Shown here: in pieces, positions 55,155 to 63,477 of the stretch
Layout of the letters: each line of letters starts with the position of its first letter
Numbering within the stretch: the first letter of the stretch is position 1
Origin: Rhodospirillales bacterium
GTDB taxonomy: Bacteria; Pseudomonadota; Alphaproteobacteria; TMED109
Reading direction: 5' to 3'
Assembly: GCA_009839325.1 (NCBI GenBank)
Contig: VXPW01000077.1
Span: 32,618 to 96,617, forward strand
Length of the DNA stretch: 64,000 nt
Position numbers and translations under genes: made by a program
The notes under the pieces: generated by a model
Databases searched by the model: none
Seen by the model: the letters and a program-made list of their open reading frames with translations, nothing else
What the model was told of the DNA's origin: nothing

Positions 55155-57977
55155 ATGTCTTCTCGATCATCCATCGCCGGCACCGCGCTTGACCGCCGGG
55201 CCTTTCTTCGCAACTCGGGCGTTGTTGCCGCTGGCACCGCGCTCGCAGGACTGGTGCCGGGAGGTCGGGTTGAAGCCGCGGATGCGACGCCCGCCGGTAG
55301 CGACGGCATTGAAAACGTGTTGTCCGTATGCACACATTGTTCAGTCGGGTGCGCGGTTACCGCAGAAGTCCAGAACGGAGTCTGGATTGGTCAAGAACCC
55401 AGTTTCGACAGCCCATTCAATTTGGGAGCGCATTGCGCGAAAGGAGCGTCAGTAAGGGAGCACGCCCACGGAGAACGCCGTCTCAGGTATCCGATGAAGT
55501 TGGTTGGGGGTCGCTGGGAGCGGCTCGACTGGGACCGCGCGATCGAAGAAGTTGGCGCAGAACTTGAACGGATCCGAATGACAGCGGGACCGGATTCGGT
55601 GTACTGGCTCGGGTCAGCCAAGCACAATAACGAACAGGCCTACCTCTTCCGAAAGTTCGCTGCGTTCTGGGGCACCAATAACGTCGACCATCAAGCGCGT
55701 ATCTGTCATTCGACCACAGTTGCGGGCGTGGCCAATACATGGGGCTACGGCGCAATGACGAATAGCTACAACGACATCCACAATTCCAAGTCCATTTTCT
55801 TGATCGGCGGTAACCCGGCCGAAGCCCATCCGGTTTCCATGGTGCATTTGCTGAAGGCCAAGGAAAAAGGGGCGCCGTTCATCGTGGTCGACCCACGGTT
55901 CACGCGTACTGCCGCGCACGCTGACGAGTACGTCCGCATCCGTCCTGGCTCGGACGTGGCCCTGGTCTGGGGCATGCTGTGGCACTTGTTCGAAAACGGC
56001 TGGGAGGATCAGTCCTTCATCCAATCACGGGTGTGGGGACTTGACCAGATTCGCGAGGAGGTCGCCCGCTGGACTCCAGCCGAAACCGAGCGTGTCACCG
56101 GTGTTCCGGGTGAGCAGGTTCGCCAAATTACGAAGACGATGGCGGAGAACCGACCTGGAACGGTGATCTGGTGCATGGGAGGGACCCAGCACACCACAGG
56201 AAACAACAATACGCGCGCGTACTGCATCCTCCAGTTGGCCTTGGGAAACATGGGTAAGGCCGGAGGTGGGACAAATATTTTCCGCGGTCATGACAATGTC
56301 CAAGGCGCTACCGACCTCGGAGTGCTGAGCCACACATTGCCGGGCTATTACGGGCTCTCGGAAGGCGCATGGAAGCATTGGGCCCGGGTTTGGGGCGTAT
56401 CGTACGAGACCCTCGCCACGCGCTTCTCTTCTCCGGAATTGATGCAATCGAAGGGAATCCCGGTATCCAGGTGGGTGGACGGCGTTCTCGAGGACAAGGA
56501 GAACCTGGATCAACCCGAGTCCCTCAAGGCAATGATCTTCTGGGGACACGCACCGAATTCCCAGACACGTCTGCCGGACATGCGCCGGGCGATGAACAAA
56601 CTCGACCTGCTGGTCGTGGTGGATCCGTATCCCACATTGACAGCTGTGCTGCACGAACGTCAGGACGGCGTATATCTCCTTCCCGCGGCAACCCAGTTCG
56701 AGACCTACGGCTCCGTCACTGCGTCGAATCGCTCACTGCAGTGGCGCGAACGAGTTGTCGAGCCACTGTTCGAGTCGAAACCCGATCACGAGATCATTTA
56801 CCGGCTCGCAAAGCAGCTCGAAATTGACGGGCCGCTGTTCCGCAACATCGAAGTTCGAGACGACGAACCAGTCATCGAGGACATCACGCGGGAGTTCAAT
56901 CGTGGCATGTGGACGATCGGGTACACCGGTCAAACGCCCGAACGTCTGCGCAAGCACATGGCCAATATGCGGACTTTCGACCGCACCACGCTCAAGGCGG
57001 AAGGTGGCCCCTGTGACGGCGAGTATTACGGGCTCCCCTGGCCCTGTTGGGGCAATGAGCAGCTGGCTCACCCGGGAACTCCCATCCTCTACGACACGTC
57101 ACAGGCTGTGGCCGACGGAGGGCTGACCTTCCGGGCGCGTTTCGGTGTTTCAAGAGATGGTGAGAATCTTTTGGCAGACGGCTCATTCAGCAAGGATTCC
57201 GAAATCGAAGACGGATATCCCGAGTTCACTATGGCGATGCTGAAGAGACTCGGCTGGGACGGAGACCTGACAGAGGAGGAACGGGCTGCAGTCGAGTCGA
57301 TTGCCGGGGACAAGACCAATTGGAAGACCGATCTCTCCGGCGGGATCCAGCGGGTGGCGATAAGCCACGGATGTGCGCCGTTCGGGAACGCAAAAGCCCG
57401 AACGGTCGTCTGGAACTTCCCGGACCCGGTCCCGCTTCACCGTGAACCGCTCTACACGACGCGCCGTGATCTTGTGTCTGACTACCCCACTTACGAGGAC
57501 ACGCGCGGATACCGCGTCCCGGTACTGTATCGCTCGATACAGCAGCGGGACTACTCCAAGGACTACCCCATCATTCTGACGACGGGGCGCCTCGTGGAAT
57601 ACGAAGGGGGCGGCGACGAGAGCCGGTCAAACCCGTGGCTGGCTGAATTGCAGCAAGAGATGTTCTGCGAAGTTCATCCGCGCGACGCGAACAATGCCGG
57701 CTTCCAGGATGGTGACGACATCTGGGTTGAAGGACCGGAGGGAGGGCGCGTGCTTGTCAAGGCGCTGGTGACCCGCCGGGTCGACCCGGGGGTGGCATTT
57801 ATGCCGTTTCACTTTGGCGGCCGGTTCATGGGGCAAGATCTCCGCCACCGGTACCCAGAAGGCGCTGACCCGTACGTGCTCGGAGAATCGTCAAATACCA
57901 TTGGTACTTACGGTTACGATTCCGTGACCCAGATGCAGGAGAGCAAGGTTACGCTCTGCCGCATCACAGCGGCCTGA
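55155..57977 (+). CDS. fdhA: Formate dehydrogenase catalytic (alpha) subunit, periplasmic, Cys type
   Basis: This Mo/W-bis-MGD enzyme oxidises formate to CO2 in the periplasm and passes electrons through FdhB and FdhC to quinone. The 940 residues start with a Tat signal (LDRRAFLRNSGVVAAGTALA, RR at 14-15). A [4Fe-4S] site is formed by Cys59, Cys62, Cys66 and Cys94. The metal ligand is Cys184 followed by His185 in ARICHSTTVAG, where many enzymes have selenocysteine. The C-terminal cofactor domain includes LTTGRLVEYEGGGDE and NTIGTYGYDS. 13 bases before fdhB. Related to FdnG/FdoG, but with Cys. Confidence 0.95.
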   Translation: MSSRSSIAGTALDRRAFLRNSGVVAAGTALAGLVPGGRVEAADATPAGSDGIENVLSVCTHCSVGCAVTAEVQNGVWIGQEPSFDSPFNLGAHCAKGASVREHAHGERRLRYPMKLVGGRWERLDWDRAIEEVGAELERIRMTAGPDSVYWLGSAKHNNEQAYLFRKFAAFWGTNNVDHQARICHSTTVAGVANTWGYGAMTNSYNDIHNSKSIFLIGGNPAEAHPVSMVHLLKAKEKGAPFIVVDPRFTRTAAHADEYVRIRPGSDVALVWGMLWHLFENGWEDQSFIQSRVWGLDQIREEVARWTPAETERVTGVPGEQVRQITKTMAENRPGTVIWCMGGTQHTTGNNNTRAYCILQLALGNMGKAGGGTNIFRGHDNVQGATDLGVLSHTLPGYYGLSEGAWKHWARVWGVSYETLATRFSSPELMQSKGIPVSRWVDGVLEDKENLDQPESLKAMIFWGHAPNSQTRLPDMRRAMNKLDLLVVVDPYPTLTAVLHERQDGVYLLPAATQFETYGSVTASNRSLQWRERVVEPLFESKPDHEIIYRLAKQLEIDGPLFRNIEVRDDEPVIEDITREFNRGMWTIGYTGQTPERLRKHMANMRTFDRTTLKAEGGPCDGEYYGLPWPCWGNEQLAHPGTPILYDTSQAVADGGLTFRARFGVSRDGENLLADGSFSKDSEIEDGYPEFTMAMLKRLGWDGDLTEEERAAVESIAGDKTNWKTDLSGGIQRVAISHGCAPFGNAKARTVVWNFPDPVPLHREPLYTTRRDLVSDYPTYEDTRGYRVPVLYRSIQQRDYSKDYPIILTTGRLVEYEGGGDESRSNPWLAELQQEMFCEVHPRDANNAGFQDGDDIWVEGPEGGRVLVKALVTRRVDPGVAFMPFHFGGRFMGQDLRHRYPEGADPYVLGESSNTIGTYGYDSVTQMQESKVTLCRITAA

Positions 57978-57990
57978 GGAGGACTTCACA

Positions 57991-58581
57991 ATGGCCCGCA
58001 TGAAGTTCCTTTGTGATGCTGATCGCTGCATTGAGTGCAACGCCTGCGTCACAGCGTGCAAGAACGAGCACGAGGTACCGTGGGGAGTAAACCGCCGGCG
58101 AGTGGTCACGATCAATGATGGGCAGCCAGGCGAGCGGTCGATTTCGACAGCCTGCATGCACTGTTCCGATGCACCCTGTATGGCGGTATGTCCGGTCGAT
58201 TGCTTCTACCAGACCGATGAAGGCGTGGTATTGCACGACAAGGACCTGTGCATTGGCTGCGGTTACTGCTTCTACGCATGTCCGTTCGGGGCCCCGCAGT
58301 ATCCGCAGGCAGGTAACTTTGGCGGACGCGGCAAGATGGACAAGTGCACATTCTGCGCCGGAGGCCCCAAGGAGGACGGATCCGAAGAAGAATTCGCGCT
58401 TTACGGCAGAAATCGACTGGCCGAGGGAAAGCTTCCTCTTTGCGCTGAGATGTGTTCGACAAAGGCGCTGTTGGCGGGGGACGCGGACGCCGTATCGGAC
58501 ATTTACCGGGAGCGGGTTACAGCGCGCGGTTTCGGGGGCGGAGTTTGGGGATGGAACACGGCATACGGTTCCGATACCTGA
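57991..58581 (+). CDS. fdhB: Formate dehydrogenase iron-sulfur (beta) subunit
   Basis: The electron-transfer subunit, 196 residues with four clusters of Cys that fit four [4Fe-4S] sites: CIECNACVTAC, CMHCSDAPCMAVC, CIGCGYCFYAC and CTFC with later CAEMC. No signal peptide is seen, so it probably travels through Tat together with FdhA. Unlike FdnH it lacks a C-terminal membrane helix; the ending WGWNTAYGSDT is short. Its end overlaps the lipoprotein gene by 31 bases. Confidence 0.94.
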   Translation: MARMKFLCDADRCIECNACVTACKNEHEVPWGVNRRRVVTINDGQPGERSISTACMHCSDAPCMAVCPVDCFYQTDEGVVLHDKDLCIGCGYCFYACPFGAPQYPQAGNFGGRGKMDKCTFCAGGPKEDGSEEEFALYGRNRLAEGKLPLCAEMCSTKALLAGDADAVSDIYRERVTARGFGGGVWGWNTAYGSDT

Positions 58582-58748
58582 GCACGCTCTGCTTCATTGT
58601 CTTGGTGGCCCTGTGCGGTTGCAGGGAAAGCGAGCAGGGCCGCCGACTGGACACCGGCAAGGGAACCTACGCTGGCGCGCCTGACCAGCAGCTGAGTGCG
58701 GAAGCCCGAGAGGCGCTAGGGCGCCGTGCTGAATACCAGCGGTTCTGA
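58551..58748 (+). CDS. Small putative lipoprotein of the formate dehydrogenase operon
   Basis: A 65-residue protein with the signal RYLSTLCFIVLVALCGCRES: the hydrophobic core and the ending LCGC look like a lipobox, so Cys near residue 21 would be lipidated. The mature part is about 45 residues, with RRLDTGKGTYAGAPDQQLSAEAREALGRR. The ATG lies inside the end of fdhB, and its stop touches the fdhC start, so it is translated with both. It may help attach the complex; not a family I can name with confidence. Confidence 0.7.
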   Translation: MEHGIRFRYLSTLCFIVLVALCGCRESEQGRRLDTGKGTYAGAPDQQLSAEAREALGRRAEYQRF

Positions 58749-59843
58749 GTGGTGATGTCGCAGCAGTTGCGTGCCTTCCTGACGGCGGTCAGCGTCATTG
58801 TCGGGTTGACCGCGGCCGGTTACGGGGTCGCCATCATGGGCGCTGCGGTCGTGAGCAGTGATACCGATACCGTCGTCGAGCAAAGCGGCAGGTCAGACGG
58901 ATGGCGGGGCGTCCGCACTGGTACCGCAGGTCGAGTGTCGATTCCGGATCCTCAGGCCGGGGTTCTCATACAGTCGGACGGCGAGATTTGGCGGTCGATT
59001 CGAAACGGGCCGGTTACCGTCATAGGCGCATGGGGCATGTTCGCCATGCTGGTGCTGTTGGTCCTGTTCTATGCATGGCGTGGACGTATTGCCCTGGCAG
59101 GCAAACCGGCCCATAGGGAAGTGGTACGGTTCAACGGGATTGAACGTTTTGCCCACTGGATGACCGCAACCAGTTTCATTGTGCTCGCCCTGTCCGGCCT
59201 CAATCTGTTGTACGGCCGATATCTCTTTATCCCCGTCATCGGTAAAGAGGCCTTCGCGACCGTGACCGAGGCAGGCAAGGTTCTTCACAACTTCGTGGCA
59301 TTCCCGTTCATGTTCGGCGTCGTGCTGATGTTTGTCCTATGGGTGCGGCACAACCTTCCCGCCCGGACGGACCTGAATTGGATTCGGCAAGGTGGCGGCC
59401 TGTTCTCGGACCGACATCACCCGGCGGCGGACCGGTTCAATACCGGTCAAAAGGCAATCTTCTGGATTGTGGTGCTCGGCGGGATATCCGTTAGCCTTTC
59501 TGGCCTGGCCTTGTTGCTTCCGTTCGCTTTTCCGATGTTCGGCAAGACCTTCGCCTTTCTGAACCTGTTCGGTTTTGGGTTTCCGGAAACCCTGACGTCA
59601 ATGCAGGAAATGCAGCTTGCGCAATTGTGGCATTCAGTGGTGTCGTTGGGGCTGATCGTGGTCATGTTCGCACACATATACATCGGTACTATTGGTATGG
59701 AGGGAGCGTTCCAGGCGATGGGAAGCGGCCGCGTAGACGCAGCATGGGCTGAACAACACCACAGTCTCTGGGCGGCTAGCGCCGAGGAGGCCCCGGCGGA
59801 GGACGATGCTGTTCCATCCGCCGTAAGGGAGGGCCAAGGCTAG
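58749..59843 (+). CDS. fdhC: Formate dehydrogenase cytochrome b (gamma) subunit
   Basis: The membrane anchor that carries electrons from FdhB to quinone via two b-hemes. The 364-residue protein has a first N-terminal helix (about 10-30) and a periplasmic segment of about 65 residues. Five further helices follow, with the heme-binding histidines likely in NGIERFAHWMTATSF, KVLHNFVAFPFMFG and LWHSVVSLGLIVVMFAHIYIG. Starts at GTG, GTG or ATG 58755; the first is used. The C-terminus is acidic. Its usual partners fdhA and fdhB precede it. Confidence 0.92.
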   Translation: MVMSQQLRAFLTAVSVIVGLTAAGYGVAIMGAAVVSSDTDTVVEQSGRSDGWRGVRTGTAGRVSIPDPQAGVLIQSDGEIWRSIRNGPVTVIGAWGMFAMLVLLVLFYAWRGRIALAGKPAHREVVRFNGIERFAHWMTATSFIVLALSGLNLLYGRYLFIPVIGKEAFATVTEAGKVLHNFVAFPFMFGVVLMFVLWVRHNLPARTDLNWIRQGGGLFSDRHHPAADRFNTGQKAIFWIVVLGGISVSLSGLALLLPFAFPMFGKTFAFLNLFGFGFPETLTSMQEMQLAQLWHSVVSLGLIVVMFAHIYIGTIGMEGAFQAMGSGRVDAAWAEQHHSLWAASAEEAPAEDDAVPSAVREGQG

Positions 59844-60092
59844 CCACAACAGGACTCTGCGGGCGCTCTCAGATGCGAAGTTCGCTGACGATTGGAGAGC
59901 CCAGGGCGCTGCGCTGACGATCGCACGCGAAGCCCCGGGCTTCGCGCACGTCATCGCCATCACGGGTCAAATGGTCATGGACACCGCGTGGTTGTCACCA
60001 CGTCACGTCCGTCTTGTGCCATGTAGCGAAGAAGCTCGCCACGCGAAAAACGGGCAGACCGTGGCAGCTGCTCCAGAGGTTGCAGTGGAGAC

Positions 60093-61034
60093 TTGTCTTT
60101 GAAGTTCCATCAGGATTCGGGCGCATCTCATTTGCTGCGGCGGTTACGAAACATCGATTCAGCCAGGTCTGCATCCCTCCGCGAGAATCTTGCGAATGAC
60201 CGGTCCGCCGGGAACCGAAGTCGAATTGCTCGGCTGCGAGACGGGGTTCGTCAACTGGTCGATACCAGAGGGTTCCGCTACACGACGATGACCCTGATCG
60301 TGCTGAATGCGATCGCTCTGGGTTTCGAAACGTCCCCGTCCGTGATGGCAGTCGCCGGTGAGGAACTCGGTATCTTCGACCGAATTGTCATCACGATATT
60401 CTGCATCGAGATTGGTCTCAGGATCGTCGCACGCGGGCTCCGGTTTTTTCTCGATCCCTGGGGAATCTTCGACTTCACCATCGTCGCAATCACGCTTGCT
60501 CCCGCCGCTGATTCGTTGTTGGTACTTCGTGCCCTGCGCGTGCTGCGTGTATTGCGTGTGGTCTCGGCAATTCCTCGGCTACGGAGAGTGGTGGGTGCGC
60601 TCCTGCACGCAGTGCCGGGAGTGGCCGCAATCGGCGTACTGCTGCTGCTGATCTTCTACGTCTATGCGGTCATTACCACCAACCTGTTCGGGGCAGCTTT
60701 TCCGGCATGGTTCGGCACGATCGGCGATTCGATGTTTTCCCTCTTCCAGATCATGACCCTGGAGAGCTGGTCAATGGGAATCGTTCGTCCCATTCTGCAG
60801 GAGTACTCATGGGCCTGGATCGTATTTGTTTCCTTCATCGTCATTTCCAGCTTTACGGTGCTCAACCTGTTCATTGCCATCGTGATTGATTCGATGCAGA
60901 CCATCCACGCGGAAGAACGTACCGCCACGTCGATGCAAGCTGAGAACGAGGTTGCGGAACCCGACTCAGTGCTTCAGGAACTGCGGTCGCTGCGCAAAGA
61001 GTTTGCCGAGTTTCGCGACGTGCACCGCAGTTGA
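60093..61034 (+). CDS. Voltage-gated cation channel, NavAb/NaChBac-like (Na+ selectivity filter)
   Basis: A 313-residue one-domain six-helix ion channel. S1 begins near residue 64. S4 runs about 142-165 with arginines every third position (146, 149, 152, 155). The pore helix and filter MTLESWSMGIVRP at 221-233 match the sodium-selective bacterial channel NavAb. S6 (FIVISSFTVLNLFIAIVIDSM) and a C-terminal coiled coil (about 290-310) that would hold a tetramer follow. It lies 249 bases after fdhC; the start is uncertain (TTG 60093 or TTG 60099 after GGAG). It may respond to membrane potential while FDH runs, but that is inference. Confidence 0.88.
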   Translation: MSLKFHQDSGASHLLRRLRNIDSARSASLRENLANDRSAGNRSRIARLRDGVRQLVDTRGFRYTTMTLIVLNAIALGFETSPSVMAVAGEELGIFDRIVITIFCIEIGLRIVARGLRFFLDPWGIFDFTIVAITLAPAADSLLVLRALRVLRVLRVVSAIPRLRRVVGALLHAVPGVAAIGVLLLLIFYVYAVITTNLFGAAFPAWFGTIGDSMFSLFQIMTLESWSMGIVRPILQEYSWAWIVFVSFIVISSFTVLNLFIAIVIDSMQTIHAEERTATSMQAENEVAEPDSVLQELRSLRKEFAEFRDVHRS

Positions 61035-61116
61035 CTGCATTGGGGGGAGGGGATACGCGGGAAGCAGGACAGGCCTAAAGGCCAAGTCGGGGCCAAGCCT
61101 GGGCCCTCAGCAGTGC

Positions 61117-61242
61117 CTACAAGCGTACGTGTGTGCCAATTCGCGCATCCTGGCCGTAACAATCGGCCCAGCTCGGCAACGTTATTGCAGTAAGAAGGGC
61201 AATTGCGCCGGTGGCCACCAAAGCCACCAGAAATGCCTTCAT
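61117..61242 (-). CDS. Small exported or membrane-anchored protein, 41 residues
   Basis: A short minus-strand gene: MKAFLVALVATGAIALLTAI followed by TLPSWADCYGQDARIGTHVRL. The first 22 residues form a signal or anchor helix; a signal peptidase site could lie near SWA-D. A strong GGAGG sits six bases before the ATG, which makes real translation likely. It is divergent from the DUF6494-like gene. I recall similar MKAF-starting short proteins ending in VRL in alphaproteobacteria, but their function is unknown to me. Confidence 0.72.
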   Translation of the reverse strand: MKAFLVALVATGAIALLTAITLPSWADCYGQDARIGTHVRL

Positions 61243-61332
61243 TGGCATCCTCCAGCAAATCGGTTCAGTACGAACTAAATGTATCTTGCACGTATTGGAT
61301 GCATTCCGCCACCATGCCCACAGGAGACCGAC

Positions 61333-61536
61333 ATGGACGAAGAAACACTCAATCGGAGCCTGCGTCGATTTCTGAAGACGCTTGGTGTCAACGCCCAGCG
61401 TGAAATCGAGACCGCCATTCGTTCGGCCTCCACTGCCCAGCGACTGCCCGACAAACCGCTAAAGGCAACTGCCGAGATCCACATTCCGGATATTGATTTC
61501 CGATTCGAACTCAATGCCGTTATCCAGTTTTCATAA
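61333..61536 (+). CDS. DUF6494-like small protein
   Basis: A 67-residue soluble protein (MDEETLNRSLRRFLKTLGVN, then AQREIETAIRSA and a beta-rich end). Its start resembles the small DUF6494 family (EDTFNMSLRKFLKTVGV type) as I remember it. ATG 61333 follows CAGGAGA. fdhD starts five bases after the stop, so it is part of the FDH operon. Function unknown. Confidence 0.65.
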   Translation: MDEETLNRSLRRFLKTLGVNAQREIETAIRSASTAQRLPDKPLKATAEIHIPDIDFRFELNAVIQFS

Positions 61537-61541
61537 GTCAC

Positions 61542-62468
61542 ATGCCTGAAGAGCGTTACGTGACCGGACTACCGGAAAGTTCCGACCCGGACCCGTCCGG
61601 AGAGTTCTTGATCGCTCCCAGTCCTGACGACCCGAACCTGACACGGGAGGTCTCGGGGATCGATCACGAAGGTCGGCGAGTGACAACATACGTGGTTGCC
61701 GAGCGACCATTGACCATCTTCCTCAACGACCAGGAAATCGTGACGGCCATGACCGTCGGTGACCATCCCAAACTATTGGCCGTTGGGTACCTCGTGAATC
61801 AAGCGATGCTCCGCCGGGACGACACAATCAACTCGGTGGAATACGACGAAGAAGGTGAAGCGGTGGTTGTTCGAACCGAACGTACGACTGACTACGAAGA
61901 AATGATGCGTCATCGCATCCGCACCTCCGGCTGCGCGGTAGGGACGATCTTCGGGCAGGTAATGGAGAGTTTCGAAGAGACCGAACTGGACCCGGATGTC
62001 CGGTTTCGGACATCCACGCTTTATTCCCTCAGCCGAAAAATCACTCTGCAGCCCTCTCTGTATCTCAAATCTGGCGCGATTCATGGCTGTGCGCTCTGCG
62101 ACGGAGAACGAGTGTTGCTGTATGTCGAAGATGTTGGTCGGCATAACGCCGCGGACATGATTGCCGGGTGGCTGTGGATCAATCGCGTCGATACTTCGCG
62201 AATGCTGCTCTACACGACCGGACGCCTTACCAGTGAAATGGTCATCAAGACGGTCCAAATGGGAATCCCGGCCCTGGTATCGCGATCAGGGTTTACGGCC
62301 CAGGGCGTAGAGCTTGCCGAACGGGCGAATCTGACGTTGGTTGGCCGGGTCCGCGGCCGGCGATTTCTGGCACTGGCAGGAACCCAACGTCTTGTCCTCG
62401 ATGTCGACCCGGCAAAGGTGCCCGACGATCCGCCTACCAGCATTCGAAAGGGCGCGGTCCGCCAATAA
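61542..62468 (+). CDS. fdhD: Formate dehydrogenase sulfurtransferase FdhD
   Basis: FdhD carries sulfur from IscS to the molybdenum cofactor, giving active formate dehydrogenase. The 308-residue protein has the family segments RPLTIFLNDQEIVTAMTVG, LLAVGYLVNQAML, EDVGRHNAADMI and LVSRSGFTAQGVELAERANLTLVG. Where E. coli FdhD has a CxxC (GCGVC), this has GCAVG at 130-134, so only Cys131 remains; a second Cys pair lies in GCALC at 182-186. Subfamily trait or changed chemistry is open. Starts five bases after the DUF6494-like gene. Confidence 0.93.
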   Translation: MPEERYVTGLPESSDPDPSGEFLIAPSPDDPNLTREVSGIDHEGRRVTTYVVAERPLTIFLNDQEIVTAMTVGDHPKLLAVGYLVNQAMLRRDDTINSVEYDEEGEAVVVRTERTTDYEEMMRHRIRTSGCAVGTIFGQVMESFEETELDPDVRFRTSTLYSLSRKITLQPSLYLKSGAIHGCALCDGERVLLYVEDVGRHNAADMIAGWLWINRVDTSRMLLYTTGRLTSEMVIKTVQMGIPALVSRSGFTAQGVELAERANLTLVGRVRGRRFLALAGTQRLVLDVDPAKVPDDPPTSIRKGAVRQ

Positions 62469-63103
62469 TGTCGGCCGTGATCCATGTCGGCGCTTTGCTG
62501 GCCGGCGGGCAAGGCAGGCGCCTGCGTCGGGGGGACAAGGGATTGGTCCGCGTGGGCGATCGTCCCATGATCGCGCGGGCTCACGATTGCCTGACCCGTC
62601 AAGTCGATCGAATCGTGATCAATGCCAATGGCGACCCGGAGCGGTTGCAATTCCTGAATTCTCCGGTTGTACCAGACAGCTTTGCTGACGAGGGAGGTGC
62701 TGGTCCTTTGGCAGGCATACACGCGGTGCTCGCCTGGGCGACGCGCGAAGCCGGCCCTACGGCACTGGTCACAACTGTTCCGGTCGATGCACCGTTTCTA
62801 CCGACAAACCTTGTCACCCGTCTTGCCGAATCTCGTCATTCGGCGGGAGCAGCGATTTCGATTGCCGGTTCCGGCGGCCGCCAGCACCCTGTCATTGCGT
62901 GCTGGCCTGTCTCAGTTCTTGCTGACCTCGAGCAGGCCTTGACCGACGGCATCAGAAAAATCGATGCGTTCACCTCGAATTACCGCGTTGCCGTCGTCGA
63001 GTGGGACATCACCTCCGTGGATCCGTTCTTCAACGTGAATACAGAGGAAGATCTTCGAGAGGCGGACTTGTTCGCAACCGACTCGAAAGCGATGACGGAT
63101 TGA
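62468..63103 (+). CDS. mobA: Molybdenum cofactor guanylyltransferase MobA
   Basis: MobA attaches GMP to molybdopterin, making the guanine dinucleotide form that formate dehydrogenase needs. The 211 residues have the nucleotide-binding GALLAGGQGRRLRRGDKGL near the N-terminus, GGAGPLAGIHAVLAWA, VTTVPVDAPFLP and the closing FFNVNTEEDLREAD. The ATG overlaps the fdhD stop by one base (TAATG). Last gene of the block; partner mobB is at 19.5 kb. Confidence 0.95.
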   Translation: MSAVIHVGALLAGGQGRRLRRGDKGLVRVGDRPMIARAHDCLTRQVDRIVINANGDPERLQFLNSPVVPDSFADEGGAGPLAGIHAVLAWATREAGPTALVTTVPVDAPFLPTNLVTRLAESRHSAGAAISIAGSGGRQHPVIACWPVSVLADLEQALTDGIRKIDAFTSNYRVAVVEWDITSVDPFFNVNTEEDLREADLFATDSKAMTD

Positions 63104-63477
63104 CACATGCGACGAGAAGGCCCAGGACGCGTGGGTCCTTGCCGGATTGTCGACGAACAGGCTTCTGAGTGGGGCGGGCGAAGTCGAGGCCTCCGTGATA
63201 GTCGCCCCGGCAACCGCGTCTCGTCACACGGAACGACAGACACTGCACAGTGGAAGATCCGCGGGGGACGGGCGATTCCGCTCGGACAGTGCTGGGCCAA
63301 TTGAGGTTACGACCATCCTGGGGACCGAGATGCTCGAGCGATGCGGTGCCGGCAACGGATTACTCGATCACATCACCTGCGCGTCGGTGAGAATGAATTG
63401 GGGCCTATATCGACTACTTGACAGGTCGGGTTCGTTCCTGGTTGTTGCATTTGTGATCCTGTGTTACAAGAACATGT
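63104..63477. other. 374-base non-coding stretch next to the insertion-sequence gene
   Basis: No gene is supported: the open frames that run here lack family sequence. It should contain the boundary between the chromosome and the IS605-type element. A TTGACA word at 63418-63423 could be a -35, but no matching -10 follows at 16-18 bases. I could not find the hairpin of an IS200/IS605 left end. Confidence 0.4.

Noticed and set aside
63107..63304. 65-codon frame after mobA
   Set aside because: Arg/Gly-rich composition with no family match and no ribosome binding site; looks like chance in GC-rich DNA.
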